From Novosphingobium sp. MW5 (GTDB taxonomy: Bacteria > Pseudomonadota > Alphaproteobacteria > Sphingomonadales > Sphingomonadaceae): a stretch of 64,000 nt of DNA. The notes under the pieces were generated by a model, which was not told where the DNA came from, made no database searches, and was given only the letters and a program-made list of their open reading frames with translations. Below, one piece after another: positions 10,396 to 20,261 of this stretch. The stretch spans positions 2,604,001 through 2,668,000 of the forward strand of contig JAPCWB010000001.1 of NCBI GenBank assembly GCA_025938935.1, given 5' to 3'. Within the stretch, counting starts at the first letter, position 1, and each line of letters opens with the position of its first letter. The translations under genes were made by a program, and so were the position numbers.

Positions 10396-10827
10396 CTAAC
10401 GGCGCAGGTTCGACACCAGTTTGAATGCTTCGCGTGCAGCTTTGATACCCAGTTCCCTAGAGCTGTTCATGGCCTTGCGTCCGCCGGTCTGCGCGCGCGA
10501 CCCGATCTCGACCACCTTGTCCCGACCTTCGCTGGCGACGTCGCCTAGTTTCTCCCCGGCTTGGCGGGAATAGTTCCGGCCCAGTTCACCCGCCATCAGC
10601 GCACCGGTGAGCAGACCTTTGCCCACTTTCCGACCGATACCGCGGGGTAGAAGGGCGCCAGCCAGAACACCCACGGCAATGCCTCCGGCAATGAGCGCCA
10701 ACGGATAATCGCGCGCAAGGTCGGTATAGGTTTCAGGCGGTTCGCTGTCAGGCACCTTGGCCAGGGGCGAAGCGGCGATCGGCTCGACCCGGTCGGCAGT
10801 ACCTTCGGTTCGGGTTCCTTCACTCAC
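10396..10827 (-). CDS. Hypothetical membrane-associated protein, last gene of a four-gene operon
   Basis: About 143 aa if it starts at GTG 10827, two bases after the stop of the preceding gene; the frame is open further upstream but that part overlaps the neighbour. A hydrophobic stretch (LALIAGGIAVGVLAGALLP, about residues 45-63) is followed by a basic, Gly/Ala-rich amphipathic tail. No known domain is evident. The glycine-zipper-like membrane stretch recalls YqjD/ElaB-type anchors, but this is a resemblance only. It is tightly packed with three small co-directional genes, so it probably acts at the inner membrane with them. Confidence 0.7.
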   Translation of the reverse strand: MSEGTRTEGTADRVEPIAASPLAKVPDSEPPETYTDLARDYPLALIAGGIAVGVLAGALLPRGIGRKVGKGLLTGALMAGELGRNYSRQAGEKLGDVASEGRDKVVEIGSRAQTGGRKAMNSSRELGIKAAREAFKLVSNLRR

Positions 10828-10829
10828 GA

Positions 10830-11141
10830 TCAAAATCCTTTGTCTATCCGGTCCCGAGCTTTCATCCAGAATTTGCGGCCCATCGAAGTCAGCGGCCGGC
10901 GTGCCAGCCAAAGCCCGATCAGGCTAACCGATCCGAAAATGATGCCCTTGGATTCGCCTGCAACCTCGACCGCATTCTGCGCAGCGTCCTTGACCTTGCC
11001 AGAGACCTGATCGCCGATGCGCGCGCCAATGCCCTTTTCCGCGTATTCGCCTTTCAAGGTGCTGAACCGCTGCGAAAGCCGGCCTTTGGCAGAGTTGCGT
11101 GCAGCCCGCGCGGTTTCGGCATCGGAGACGGGATCGCTCAT
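10830..11141 (-). CDS. Hypothetical small protein of the four-gene operon
   Basis: 103 aa from ATG 11141, chosen because it overlaps the stop of the preceding gene as ATGA (11138-11141). The N-terminal half is charged and helical, with repeated Lys/Ala/Glu residues. A short hydrophobic segment (GIIFGSVSLIGLWLARRPL, about residues 65-83) follows, then a basic tail. The layout resembles YqjK/YqjE-like or DUF3618-type proteins that associate with the inner membrane, but I cannot assign a family firmly. Operon position is the main clue. Confidence 0.7.
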   Translation of the reverse strand: MSDPVSDAETARAARNSAKGRLSQRFSTLKGEYAEKGIGARIGDQVSGKVKDAAQNAVEVAGESKGIIFGSVSLIGLWLARRPLTSMGRKFWMKARDRIDKGF

Positions 11142-11530
11142 GGCCGAACCTCGTCGTCCGAGACCGCGGCGAGGGTCTTTGTCCACCGCGACTTGGCGAG
11201 CAGGACAAGGATCAGTGCAATGACAAACAGTCCGCCCGCAACGATCGCCGTCGCACCCCAGGCCGTGACCAAGGGGGCGAGGGCAAGCAGCAGTCCGACA
11301 ACCAGCGCACCAAGCCCGAACACCGCCACGATCAGCGCGACCAGGCCGAACAAGGCGACGTCTTTCAAGCCCTTCGCCGCGATCCCTGCGCGAACCCGCT
11401 GGTAGGCGAATTCCGCCTCGGCATAGGCGCGCGCATCACCGCCGAGCTGCTTCAGCTCGTCGATCAGGAACGGGTCATCGGATGGGGCGTCGTCCAGAAA
11501 GGCGTCCCTTTTGAAGAGTTCGGGCGTCAG
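11138..11530 (-). CDS. Phage holin family (YqjE-like) membrane protein, start uncertain
   Basis: Contains two transmembrane helices (VALFGLVALIVAVFGLGALV and an AIVAGGLFVIALILVLLA segment), as in the putative Actinobacteriophage holin/YqjE family, which is chromosomal and not evidence of a prophage. The only ATG/GTG/TTG start in frame is TTG 11368 (76 aa). However, coding-like sequence typical of the family (PFLIDELKQLGGDARAYAEAEF) continues upstream to about 11530, where a CTG overlaps the previous stop as CTGA. I therefore extend the gene and flag the start: either a CTG start coupled to the upstream gene, or a hidden indel. Confidence 0.65.
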   Translation of the reverse strand: MTPELFKRDAFLDDAPSDDPFLIDELKQLGGDARAYAEAEFAYQRVRAGIAAKGLKDVALFGLVALIVAVFGLGALVVGLLLALAPLVTAWGATAIVAGGLFVIALILVLLAKSRWTKTLAAVSDDEVRP

Positions 11531-12126
11531 CTGTCGCTGTTCGAGGAGCCGCGGAACAGCCGGGCGAAAAAGAAACCTGCCACCGCGGCGATGCCAACGG
11601 CAAGGCCGGGGCTCTTCTTCACGAACTCCTTGGCGTCGTTGCCCAGCTCACCCAGATCCTTGGATTCAAGCTTGGCGGCGCTTTCCTGCATGGTCCGGGC
11701 AGCGGTGCGGGCATAGTCGCCATACTTCGCCCCGAGCTTTTCATCGATGGTCGGCGCACTGTCGGCGACGATCTGGCCAAGGCCGGAGATCGCTTCCGAA
11801 GCTTTGGTCTTGCCTTCGCGCGCCAGCTCGGTTGCCTTTTCCTTGGCCTGCACGCCGTATTCCTTGGCGTCGCCGAGGAGCGCTTCACCCTGCGAGGTCG
11901 CCTTCTGGCGATATTCGCCGGCCTTATCCTGCGCCTGACGGGTCAGTGCCTGGGCACCGGCCTTGGCCTCTTCGATGGCCTTGGCGAACTTTTCCTTGGC
12001 TTCACCGGTGGCAGCAGCCTTTTTGGGAGCTGCCTTTGGAGCGGTCTTGGCAGCCGCAGCCGGCTTCTTCGCGGCGGGCTTCTTTGCGCTGGCAGCCTTG
12101 GCGCCGGTTGCAGGGGTCTTGGCCAT
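11527..12126 (-). CDS. Lys/Ala-rich protein with C-terminal membrane anchor (DUF883/ElaB-like)
   Basis: 199 aa. The first 45 residues are a histone H1-like run of Lys, Ala and Pro (repeated AAKKPAA-type units). A long amphipathic helical region at about 45-165 resembles apolipoprotein or LEA-type repeats. A C-terminal hydrophobic helix SPGLAVGIAAVAGFFFARLF follows, as in the ElaB/YqjD family that tethers ribosomes in Escherichia coli. Nucleic-acid or ribosome tethering at the membrane is inferred from these features. It is the first gene of a four-gene operon and is divergent from eno. Confidence 0.75.
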   Translation of the reverse strand: MAKTPATGAKAASAKKPAAKKPAAAAKTAPKAAPKKAAATGEAKEKFAKAIEEAKAGAQALTRQAQDKAGEYRQKATSQGEALLGDAKEYGVQAKEKATELAREGKTKASEAISGLGQIVADSAPTIDEKLGAKYGDYARTAARTMQESAAKLESKDLGELGNDAKEFVKKSPGLAVGIAAVAGFFFARLFRGSSNSDS

Positions 12127-12165
12127 GAATCGTATCCTTCTGCCTTGGTGGCGATGCTTCGATAA

Positions 12166-13590
<1,425 letters not shown>

Positions 13591-13609
13591 AGCTTCGTCT
13601 AAGCCCTGC

Positions 13610-14164
13610 CTAGCCCATCATGAAGGGCAGGTGGGGCTCTTCGTTCCTTGCGCGCGATCTGGCACGGCTGAAATAGGCCGTCATGCTGGCCCGCGCCTTG
13701 GGCGTCAGCCGGACGAAGACGCGGCGCGCATCGCTGCCGTCAGCTTCGCGTTCGACAAGGCCGCGGGTTTCCAGGATTGAAAGCCAACGCAGCGCAGTCG
13801 TGGTCGGAACCGCCGCCCCGATGCACGCGCTGGTAACCGGGACGGACTTGCCTTCGTTGGCGTTGATGAACAGGTCCAGCAAGATGTCCCATGCGGGTTC
13901 GCCGAAAAGATCGGGGCCGGCAAAGAACTGGCTGCGCAGGCGCCGGGCCTGATAGGCGGCGCGAGCCAGATCGGCGTGACTGTCAGGTTCTGGCTGGTCG
14001 TCTGCCGGTCCCGCGGGAGCAACCTTGTTTCCGACCAGTCCTTCAAGCTCGGCAGCAATTCTGGCCAAGTCCTGTGCCAGGGCAAGCAGGTGTTCGGCCT
14101 GGCCGCGCGCATCGCCGGCCGCTCCGTTGCTCTTCAAGTCTACGCGGCGAAGCGCAGTGCCCAT
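13610..14164 (-). CDS. MarR-type winged-helix transcriptional regulator
   Basis: 184 aa from ATG 14164. The N-terminal half is an Ala/Leu-rich helix. The C-terminal half (about 85-165) is a winged helix: WDILLDLFINANEGKSVPVTSACIGAAVPTTTALRWLSILETRGLVERE, then the wing with DARRVFVRLTPKA. This form is common in sphingomonads, where it is annotated as a MarR-like or generic winged-helix protein. The target is unknown. It faces eno tail-to-tail with only 19 bases between stops, and the small gene at 14287-14499 lies upstream on the same strand. Confidence 0.82.
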   Translation of the reverse strand: MGTALRRVDLKSNGAAGDARGQAEHLLALAQDLARIAAELEGLVGNKVAPAGPADDQPEPDSHADLARAAYQARRLRSQFFAGPDLFGEPAWDILLDLFINANEGKSVPVTSACIGAAVPTTTALRWLSILETRGLVEREADGSDARRVFVRLTPKARASMTAYFSRARSRARNEEPHLPFMMG

Positions 14165-14286
14165 TGTATAATGCCTGCCTGACGATGTGCCCCCGCCTGA
14201 CCATCCTGTGTGCCGGCAGCCAGACGATGGCACCGGTGTAACAGGGTTTCGATTTCCAAGGTGCGGGGAATTGGTCAGTTTTAGAG

Positions 14287-14499
14287 CTAATTGGGAGTGT
14301 GAAACTGTTCCCGCAGGGTTTCGACGGCCTGTGAAAGGTGGGCCGCGGCAACATCCGCGCCCATTCGATCCAGCACTTCCAGCAGCGATGCCAGCAAATC
14401 GGCCATTTGCAATGGATCGGAAATGGGTGGAGGCGCCTCGCGGCGGACAATCCCCGAGTCGCGGAGAAAATCAGCCAAATTGAATGTATTTCGCCACAT
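14287..14499 (-). CDS. Hypothetical 70-aa protein
   Basis: A short acidic helical protein with no recognisable domain (MWRNTFNLADFLRDSGIVRRE at the start, then Leu-rich helices with LASLLEVLDRMGADVA). It has no signal peptide or membrane segment. It lies 122 bases upstream of the winged-helix regulator on the same strand and divergent from the M13 peptidase, so it may be co-transcribed with the regulator. Codon positions look coding, but the call rests on composition and context only. Confidence 0.55.
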   Translation of the reverse strand: MWRNTFNLADFLRDSGIVRREAPPPISDPLQMADLLASLLEVLDRMGADVAAAHLSQAVETLREQFHTPN

Positions 14500-14671
14500 C
14501 GGGTTGCCTCAAAACTGGAGACGCCTGTTCTCAAGCCCATATGAGCACAGGCGAGTTGATCGTCCAATACCGCAGATGTCTCGACGAACGGTTGTGGCGC
14601 CGCCTCGCAACAATCCCTATCAATGTCGGTTATGGAAATGCCGGCGCACCGGCTTTTGGGACTGTTGTAGA

Positions 14672-16756
14672 ATGAAGAAAAACGCAGTTGCCGTGGCCCT
14701 GATGCTCGGCGTCGCCTCTCTTCCGCTTTCGGTCAGCGGCTGCACATCGGCTGACAAGCAAGCCAGCGCGCAGTCCGCAGGGACGGCGCTGGGCATCGAT
14801 ACCGCCGCCATGGACAAGACAGTCAAGCCGGGTGACGATTTCTATGCCTATGCCAATGGCGGCTGGATGAAGACCTCGGTGATCCCCGACGACCGCTCGA
14901 ACATCGGCGGCTTCACCATCGCCCGCGATGAGACCGAAAAGCAACTGGGTGACCTCATCCAGTCGATCCTCGCCGCCAATCCGGCGCCGGACAGTGACGC
15001 GGGCCGCATCAAGTCGTTCTACTCCGCCTATCTCGACACAAAGGCGATCGAAGCGGCGGGACTGGAGCCGGTGAAGGCCGATCTTGCCCGCTTCGACGCG
15101 ATCAGCGACGTGAAGAGCCTGTCACGCGTGCTTGGCGAGCAGGTGCGCGCCGATGTCGATCCGCTCAACGCGACCGACTTCCAGACGAGCAACCTCTTCG
15201 GTGTCTTCGTCACCCAGGCGCTGAACGGCAGTGAGGTCATGCCCTACCTGCTGCAGGGCGGCCTCGGAATGCCTGAACGCGAATATTACCTCTCTTCGGC
15301 GCCCAAGATGGTGGACCTTCGCACCAAGTACCGCGCCTATGTCGAGGGCGTGTTTGAACGCGCCGGGATGAGCGATCCAGCAGCCCGCGCCGATCGCGTG
15401 ATGGCGCTCGAGATGAAGATCGCGAAGGCCCATGCCAGCCGGGAAGAGAGCGAGGACTTCCAGAACTCGGCCAGCGAATGGGCGCGCGATGACTTCGCCC
15501 GCAAAGCCCCGGGGATCGATTGGGACGCCTTTTTAACGGGCATGAACCTGCCCCAGCAGAAGCGATTTTCCGCGTATCACTCCGCCGCCATCACTCGCCT
15601 GTCCGCGCTGGTCGCCAGCGAGCCGATCGATGCCTGGAAGGACTGGCTGGCACTTCACCAGATCAGCACACACGCCGAAGTCCTGCCGGAACGGTTCGAC
15701 AGTTGGTATTTCGACTTCTTCGGGAAGGCGCTGCAGGGCACCAAGGTGCCGCGCGCGCGTGAAAAGCGCGCCCTGGCCGCGGTAAACCTCTACCTCGGCG
15801 ATGCGCTCGGCAAGCTCTATGTCGAGAAGAACTTCCCGCCCGCCGCCAAGGCCGAGATCGAGGGCATGGTCGGCGAGATCAAGGGCGCGTTCGCGAAGCG
15901 CATCGAGTCGCTTGACTGGATGGCCGATTCAACCCGCAAGGAAGCCATCGAAAAGGTGCGCACGATCGAAGTTGGCGTTGGCTATCCCGACAAGTGGCGC
16001 AGCTATGCCGGTTATGATCCCAAGCCGGGATCGGCCTATGCCAATGTCATTGCGGGTGAGAAGACCCGGCTGGCACAGGAACTCGCCAAGATCGGCAAGC
16101 CGCTCGACCGCCGCGAATGGTGGATGAACGCGCAGCTCGTCAATGCGGTCAACCTCCCGGTGCAGAACGCGCTGAACTTCCCGGCGGCGATCCTGCAGCG
16201 CCCGTTCTTCGATCCCAAGGCGGATGCGGCCTATAATTACGGCGCGATCGGTGCCGTCATCGGGCACGAGATCAGCCACAGCTTCGATAACAACGGCGCC
16301 GCTTTCGACGCGACCGGCAAGCTGCGTAACTGGTGGACACCAAAGGATCTTGCGCGCTTCGGGCAGGCCGGCAAGTCGCTTGCCGATCAATACGATACGT
16401 ACAAGCCGTTCCCCGACATCAGCATCAACGGCAAGCTGACGCTGGGCGAGAACATCGCTGACGTGGCGGGTCTTGCCGCCGCGCTCGACGCCTATCACGC
16501 CTCTTTGAAAGGCAAGCAGGCCCCGGTGATCGAAGGCTATACCGGCGACCAGCGCTTCTTCATCGCCTATGCCCAGTCATGGGCAACCAAGATGCGTGAG
16601 GAAGCCCTGCGTGGCCGGGTGGCAACCGATGGCCATGCACCCGGCCAATACCGTGCGCTGACCGTCCGCAACATCGACGCCTGGTACCGCGCCTTCGACG
16701 TGCAGCCGGGCGAAAAGCTCTACCTGCCGCCCGAAAAGCGCGTGAAAATCTGGTAG
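14672..16756 (+). CDS. M13 family metallopeptidase (PepO/neprilysin-like), lipoprotein
   Basis: A zinc metalloendopeptidase of 694 aa that probably cleaves peptides in the periplasm or at the outer membrane. The N-terminus is a lipoprotein signal with lipobox LSVSGC (Cys24), then a short linker and the M13 N domain (DKTVKPGDDFYAYANGGWM). The catalytic C domain has GHEISHSFDNNGA with zinc ligands His532 and His536. The third ligand is Glu in ENIADVAGL, and the family C-terminal tryptophan is present. ATG 14672 is chosen because it opens the signal peptide; the longer upstream frame lacks coding character. It is monocistronic. Confidence 0.93.
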   Translation: MKKNAVAVALMLGVASLPLSVSGCTSADKQASAQSAGTALGIDTAAMDKTVKPGDDFYAYANGGWMKTSVIPDDRSNIGGFTIARDETEKQLGDLIQSILAANPAPDSDAGRIKSFYSAYLDTKAIEAAGLEPVKADLARFDAISDVKSLSRVLGEQVRADVDPLNATDFQTSNLFGVFVTQALNGSEVMPYLLQGGLGMPEREYYLSSAPKMVDLRTKYRAYVEGVFERAGMSDPAARADRVMALEMKIAKAHASREESEDFQNSASEWARDDFARKAPGIDWDAFLTGMNLPQQKRFSAYHSAAITRLSALVASEPIDAWKDWLALHQISTHAEVLPERFDSWYFDFFGKALQGTKVPRAREKRALAAVNLYLGDALGKLYVEKNFPPAAKAEIEGMVGEIKGAFAKRIESLDWMADSTRKEAIEKVRTIEVGVGYPDKWRSYAGYDPKPGSAYANVIAGEKTRLAQELAKIGKPLDRREWWMNAQLVNAVNLPVQNALNFPAAILQRPFFDPKADAAYNYGAIGAVIGHEISHSFDNNGAAFDATGKLRNWWTPKDLARFGQAGKSLADQYDTYKPFPDISINGKLTLGENIADVAGLAAALDAYHASLKGKQAPVIEGYTGDQRFFIAYAQSWATKMREEALRGRVATDGHAPGQYRALTVRNIDAWYRAFDVQPGEKLYLPPEKRVKIW

Positions 16757-16761
16757 GACCC

Positions 16762-17709
16762 TCAGTCAGTCGTTCCGGCATCGATGCTTACAGCGTCGAG
16801 CCGGGCGATCTGGTCTGCTGTCAGATTGACCTGAGCGAAACCACAGAGTTCCGCGACCTGCGCCGGGCTGGTCGCGCTGGCAATCGGCCCCCAGACCGCT
16901 GGGCGGGAGGCAAGCCAGGCCAGTGCCACCTGTCCCATCGTCGCATCCGTTTCGGCCGCAATCTCGCGCAGGGTAGGCAGGGCCGCCCAACCGGCAGCGC
17001 TGGCGAACTGGCGCGCGTTTTCGCCCCGCATGCCGGTAAATTCTGCCTCTGACCGATACTTGCCGGTCAGGAACCCGGCGCCAAGTCCGTAGTAGGGCAG
17101 CACGGCAATGCCTTGCGCCACCGCCAGCGCTTCCAGTGCTGCCGGATATTCATTCCGCCAGACAAGATTATAGCCGGGCTGGAGGACGGTGAAGGGCAAG
17201 GCACCGGTTGCAGCGGCTGCACTGTTGAACGCGGCAAGGCGATCCGGTTCGATGTTCGATGCGCCCAGTTCGCGAACCTTTCCGGCGCTCACTAGGGCGT
17301 TATAGCCGGTGATCACGTCTTCTGGCGCGGTTACCTTGTCATCGCGGTGGACGTAATAGAGGTCCACATAATCGCTGCGCAGCCGGGCAAGTGAGCCTTC
17401 GCAGGCGGCGGCGACCCGTTCCGGTGCGAGCGCGCCCGGTGCGCCGCCCATGCCGGTCTTGGTGGCGATCCGCATGTCCGCGCGGACGCCGCGCAGTTCC
17501 ATCCACTCGCCGATGATGGTCTCGCTTTCCCCGCCCTTGTTACCCGGCACCCAGGCGGAATAGATTTCCGCCGTGTCGATAGAGCGGCCGCCCGCCTCGT
17601 AAAACGCGTCTAGTACGGCGAAGCTGGCATCGCGATTGATCGTCCAGCCAAAGGGGTTGCCGCCCAGGACGAGGCTTATGCCGCCAAGGCCGGGGTGTCC
17701 TTCAGGCAC
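16762..17709 (-). CDS. Aldo/keto reductase
   Basis: An NADPH-dependent oxidoreductase of about 315 aa with the TIM-barrel AKR fold. The catalytic tetrad is visible: Asp and Tyr in SIDTAEIYS, Lys in IATKTG and His in YYVHRDD. The subfamily looks like the Mocr/YajO-type bacterial AKRs; the substrate cannot be told. The start is probably GTG 17709, which overlaps the end of ribH (stop at 17702-17704), so the gene is translationally coupled to riboflavin synthesis without an obvious functional link. It ends five bases from the M13 peptidase stop, tail-to-tail. Confidence 0.9.
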   Translation of the reverse strand: MPEGHPGLGGISLVLGGNPFGWTINRDASFAVLDAFYEAGGRSIDTAEIYSAWVPGNKGGESETIIGEWMELRGVRADMRIATKTGMGGAPGALAPERVAAACEGSLARLRSDYVDLYYVHRDDKVTAPEDVITGYNALVSAGKVRELGASNIEPDRLAAFNSAAAATGALPFTVLQPGYNLVWRNEYPAALEALAVAQGIAVLPYYGLGAGFLTGKYRSEAEFTGMRGENARQFASAAGWAALPTLREIAAETDATMGQVALAWLASRPAVWGPIASATSPAQVAELCGFAQVNLTADQIARLDAVSIDAGTTD

Positions 17710-18124
17710 CGAACTTCTCGCGCAGGGCAAGGAGCGCCATGGCCGCCTGCGCCGCTTCGCCGCCCTTGTTCTTCTGCTTGGGGTCTGCGCGGACCAGCGC
17801 CTGCGCCTCGTCCTCAACCGTCAGGATGCCATTGCCGATGGCAACGCCGTCCATGGTGAGCGCCATGATGCCCCGCGCGCTCTCGCCCGAAACGATTTCA
17901 AAGTGATAGGTCTCGCCGCGGATCACCACGCCGATGCCGACATAGCCGTCATACTCGCCCGACTGGTCGGCCAACGCGATGGCGCCCGGTACTTCGAGTG
18001 CGCCGGGCACGGTGATGACGTCAACCTTGTGGCCCGCCGCCTTCAAAGCGGCGCGCGCGCCTTCGACCAGCATATCATTGAGGTGGTCATAGAAGCGGGC
18101 TTCGACGATAAGGAACTTGGCCAT
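17702..18124 (-). CDS. ribH: 6,7-dimethyl-8-ribityllumazine synthase
   Basis: Condenses the ribitylaminouracil and dihydroxybutanone phosphate intermediates to lumazine, the penultimate riboflavin step. The 140-aa protein spans the whole family. It starts with [16 protein letters not shown], contains the substrate-binding [11 protein letters not shown] and [14 protein letters not shown], and the [18 protein letters not shown] core. ATG 18124 fits the normal length. It lies eight bases after the DMT transporter gene and overlaps the aldo/keto reductase start, in a four-gene minus-strand run. No FMN riboswitch is seen upstream. Confidence 0.95.
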   Translation of the reverse strand: MAKFLIVEARFYDHLNDMLVEGARAALKAAGHKVDVITVPGALEVPGAIALADQSGEYDGYVGIGVVIRGETYHFEIVSGESARGIMALTMDGVAIGNGILTVEDEAQALVRADPKQKNKGGEAAQAAMALLALREKFGA

Positions 18125-18132
18125 TTCAACTC

Positions 18133-18981
18133 CTAGCCCGCCGTGAACAATGCCACCATGGCACCTCCGGCGAGGATCAGCAGCGCCCCGATGGCGCGGC
18201 GCATGTCGAGCGCTTCCTTGAGCATTGCGCCGCCAAGCACAAGCCCGATCAGCACGCTGGTTTCGCGAAGGGCGGCAACTGCACCAACCGGCGCAAGCCG
18301 GAACGCGAACAGGGCCGGCACAAAGGAAGCGAGCGCGAGCAGGCCGGCCTTGATGCCGATGGCGGGCTCGCGGCGAAGCGCCGGTAGGATCCGTCCGCCG
18401 TCGCGCATCATCAGCAGGGCGGGCATCGAGAAGCCATCTGCGACATAGAACCATGCGATGAAGTGCAGGGCGCTATCCGCAGCACGCACTCCCTTGGCAT
18501 CGATGATCGAGTACGCCGTGGTCAGAAGGCCTGTGACTGCCGCAACCGCTGCTCCGCGCAGGCTGATCGATCCGTGTCTGACCAGCGCCAGGATGCCTGC
18601 ACACAGGATTGCCACGCCCGCAACGACTTCGATCGCCGGGCGGTCACGCAGGATGAGGACGCCGAACAGCAGGGTGAATAGCGGCGCCGTACCGCGGGCG
18701 AGGGGGTAGGCGATCGAGAAGTCGCTGAGCCGGTAAGAATGGATCAGCGCCCACTGGTATGTGGCGTGGACCAGCGCCGCAGCAACGATCCAGGGCATCA
18801 GCGCGGCGGGCGGGGTGCCGAAATGGATGGCGAGCGGCAGGAAGGCGGCAAGTCCGATCATGCGGATCCATGCCTGGACCGCCAGCTTGTCTTGCCCGAC
18901 CTTGAGGTATGCATGGGAGAACGCGGTCGCTACGGCCGAGAGCAGCGCGAGCGCGATGCCGAGTTCCACCCCGGCCAGCAT
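18133..18981 (-). CDS. EamA/DMT family transporter
   Basis: An inner-membrane protein of 282 aa with about ten hydrophobic helices arranged as two EamA repeats (about residues 1-140 and 150-280), as in the drug/metabolite transporter superfamily. The conserved pattern of a helix start with [28 protein letters not shown] marks the first repeat end. The substrate is unknown; members export amino acids, metabolites or drugs. ATG 18981 is preferred because it overlaps the stop of the acyltransferase gene as TGATG. Confidence 0.88.
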   Translation of the reverse strand: MLAGVELGIALALLSAVATAFSHAYLKVGQDKLAVQAWIRMIGLAAFLPLAIHFGTPPAALMPWIVAAALVHATYQWALIHSYRLSDFSIAYPLARGTAPLFTLLFGVLILRDRPAIEVVAGVAILCAGILALVRHGSISLRGAAVAAVTGLLTTAYSIIDAKGVRAADSALHFIAWFYVADGFSMPALLMMRDGGRILPALRREPAIGIKAGLLALASFVPALFAFRLAPVGAVAALRETSVLIGLVLGGAMLKEALDMRRAIGALLILAGGAMVALFTAG

Positions 18982-19985
18982 CAGGCCCTGCGCCTCTGCC
19001 TCTGGTGCTTCCACGCCGCAGAACCCAAGACGACTAGGCCCGCGCCCAATACGCAGCCCACGATGGCCAAGGCTGGCGGCGCACCGGCGGCCCGGAACCA
19101 GTAGAGCAGCGGATAGTGTATCGCATAGAGCGGGAAAGAGAGCTCACCGAGTGCGGTCGATATCCAGCGGCCGCCGCGCTGGGCGATGCCGCCGATCAGG
19201 ATGGGAGCGCAAAGCAGGCCGACGAAGATCACGTCGACAAGCCAGTTCAAACCGTCGCTGCGATCAGGCAGGGCGAACCACAAAGGCATGGCGATCAGTG
19301 CAAAGACAGAGAACATTGGCGAAGGTCGCCGCTCTCCCCACCAGCGCCAGATGACGATGCCCATCGTATAGGTCGTCGCCACGCGGGCCAGTCCTTCTCC
19401 CAAATCACCGTTGCGCGAACCAAGGTCGAGGTGGCCATGCACCCATGCTGCATCGACCAGCCACGCGAAACTTACCATCGATAGCATGGCCAGGACCGGC
19501 GTCCGCACGCGCCACAACACGCCGTGGGCTGCATTGGCGACCAGTTCGAAAAAGATCGACCACGCCGGCACGTTGAGTGCGAAGTAGTTGCCCGACCACG
19601 GACTTGGCAGCAGCAGCAGATTGACCAGCGCCGTATGCCACAGGACGATGTCCTGACCCCGCGTCCCTTCGGCGAGGAAGGGGATGAACAGCACGCCGCC
19701 CAGCGCCATGGTCGGCCACAGGCGGCGGTAGCGGGCCGCGAAGAACTTCAAGCCTGGGAGGCCAGCGGCAAGGCGCGGCTCGTAGGTACGCGCCATCACA
19801 TAGCCGGACAGCATGAAGAAGAAATCCACCGCCAGGTAGCCGCGCGGGAACAGGTCCGGGAATTCGGGCATCAGCACGTGGGCGTGCATCACCACCACCG
19901 CCATCGCCGCAATGCCGCGCAATGCGTCGAGCCCGTAAAGACGCTCACTGGCGGAAATCGGGCGGGGTGCGGTCGCCGGGGTCAC
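18981..19985 (-). CDS. Acyltransferase family (acyltransferase_3) membrane protein
   Basis: A polytopic inner-membrane O-acyltransferase, about 334 aa, with around ten helices. The N-terminal family motif RLYGLDALRGIAAMAVVVMHAH is followed by YLAVDFFFMLSGYVMARTYE, holding the conserved His and the Arg/Asp-rich loop. Such enzymes acetylate surface sugars, peptidoglycan or membrane lipids; the substrate is unknown. The start is uncertain: I use GTG 19985, but TTG 20039, GTG 20027 and GTG 20018 are also in frame, none with a strong ribosome binding site. It heads the run acyltransferase-DMT-ribH-AKR. Confidence 0.88.
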   Translation of the reverse strand: MTPATAPRPISASERLYGLDALRGIAAMAVVVMHAHVLMPEFPDLFPRGYLAVDFFFMLSGYVMARTYEPRLAAGLPGLKFFAARYRRLWPTMALGGVLFIPFLAEGTRGQDIVLWHTALVNLLLLPSPWSGNYFALNVPAWSIFFELVANAAHGVLWRVRTPVLAMLSMVSFAWLVDAAWVHGHLDLGSRNGDLGEGLARVATTYTMGIVIWRWWGERRPSPMFSVFALIAMPLWFALPDRSDGLNWLVDVIFVGLLCAPILIGGIAQRGGRWISTALGELSFPLYAIHYPLLYWFRAAGAPPALAIVGCVLGAGLVVLGSAAWKHQRQRRRA

Positions 19986-20085
19986 ACCTGCGGCATAAGG
20001 GCGTTTCGCTCTGCGCACTAGTGTCACAAGACACAGCAATCCACGACCGCGTTCGGGTGTGTGTTCAACAAGGGAGTGAAGGGGG

Positions 20086-20161
<76 letters not shown>

Positions 20162-20184
20162 ACACGGGCGGTAAATTCCGCGGG

Positions 20185-20201
20185 CTCCCGAATCTCGGGA
20201 G
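20185..20201. repeat. Perfect hairpin between rodA and tRNA-Lys
   Basis: CTCCCGA (20185-20191) and TCGGGAG (20195-20201) form a perfect 7-bp stem with a three-base loop, about 25 bases upstream of the tRNA 5' end and about 60 bases past the rodA stop on the minus strand. It could be a weak rodA terminator or a processing signal. There is no clear U-tract. Confidence 0.35.
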
Positions 20202-20261
20202 AGGCCCCTATAGCGATTGAAGCGAACGATGGAAGGGGTTTTTTCGAAGAATTTTATCTTG

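Noticed and set aside
11138..11530. Prophage remnant suggested by the holin-family name
   Set aside because: The family is chromosomal and no phage structural, lysis or integrase gene is near.
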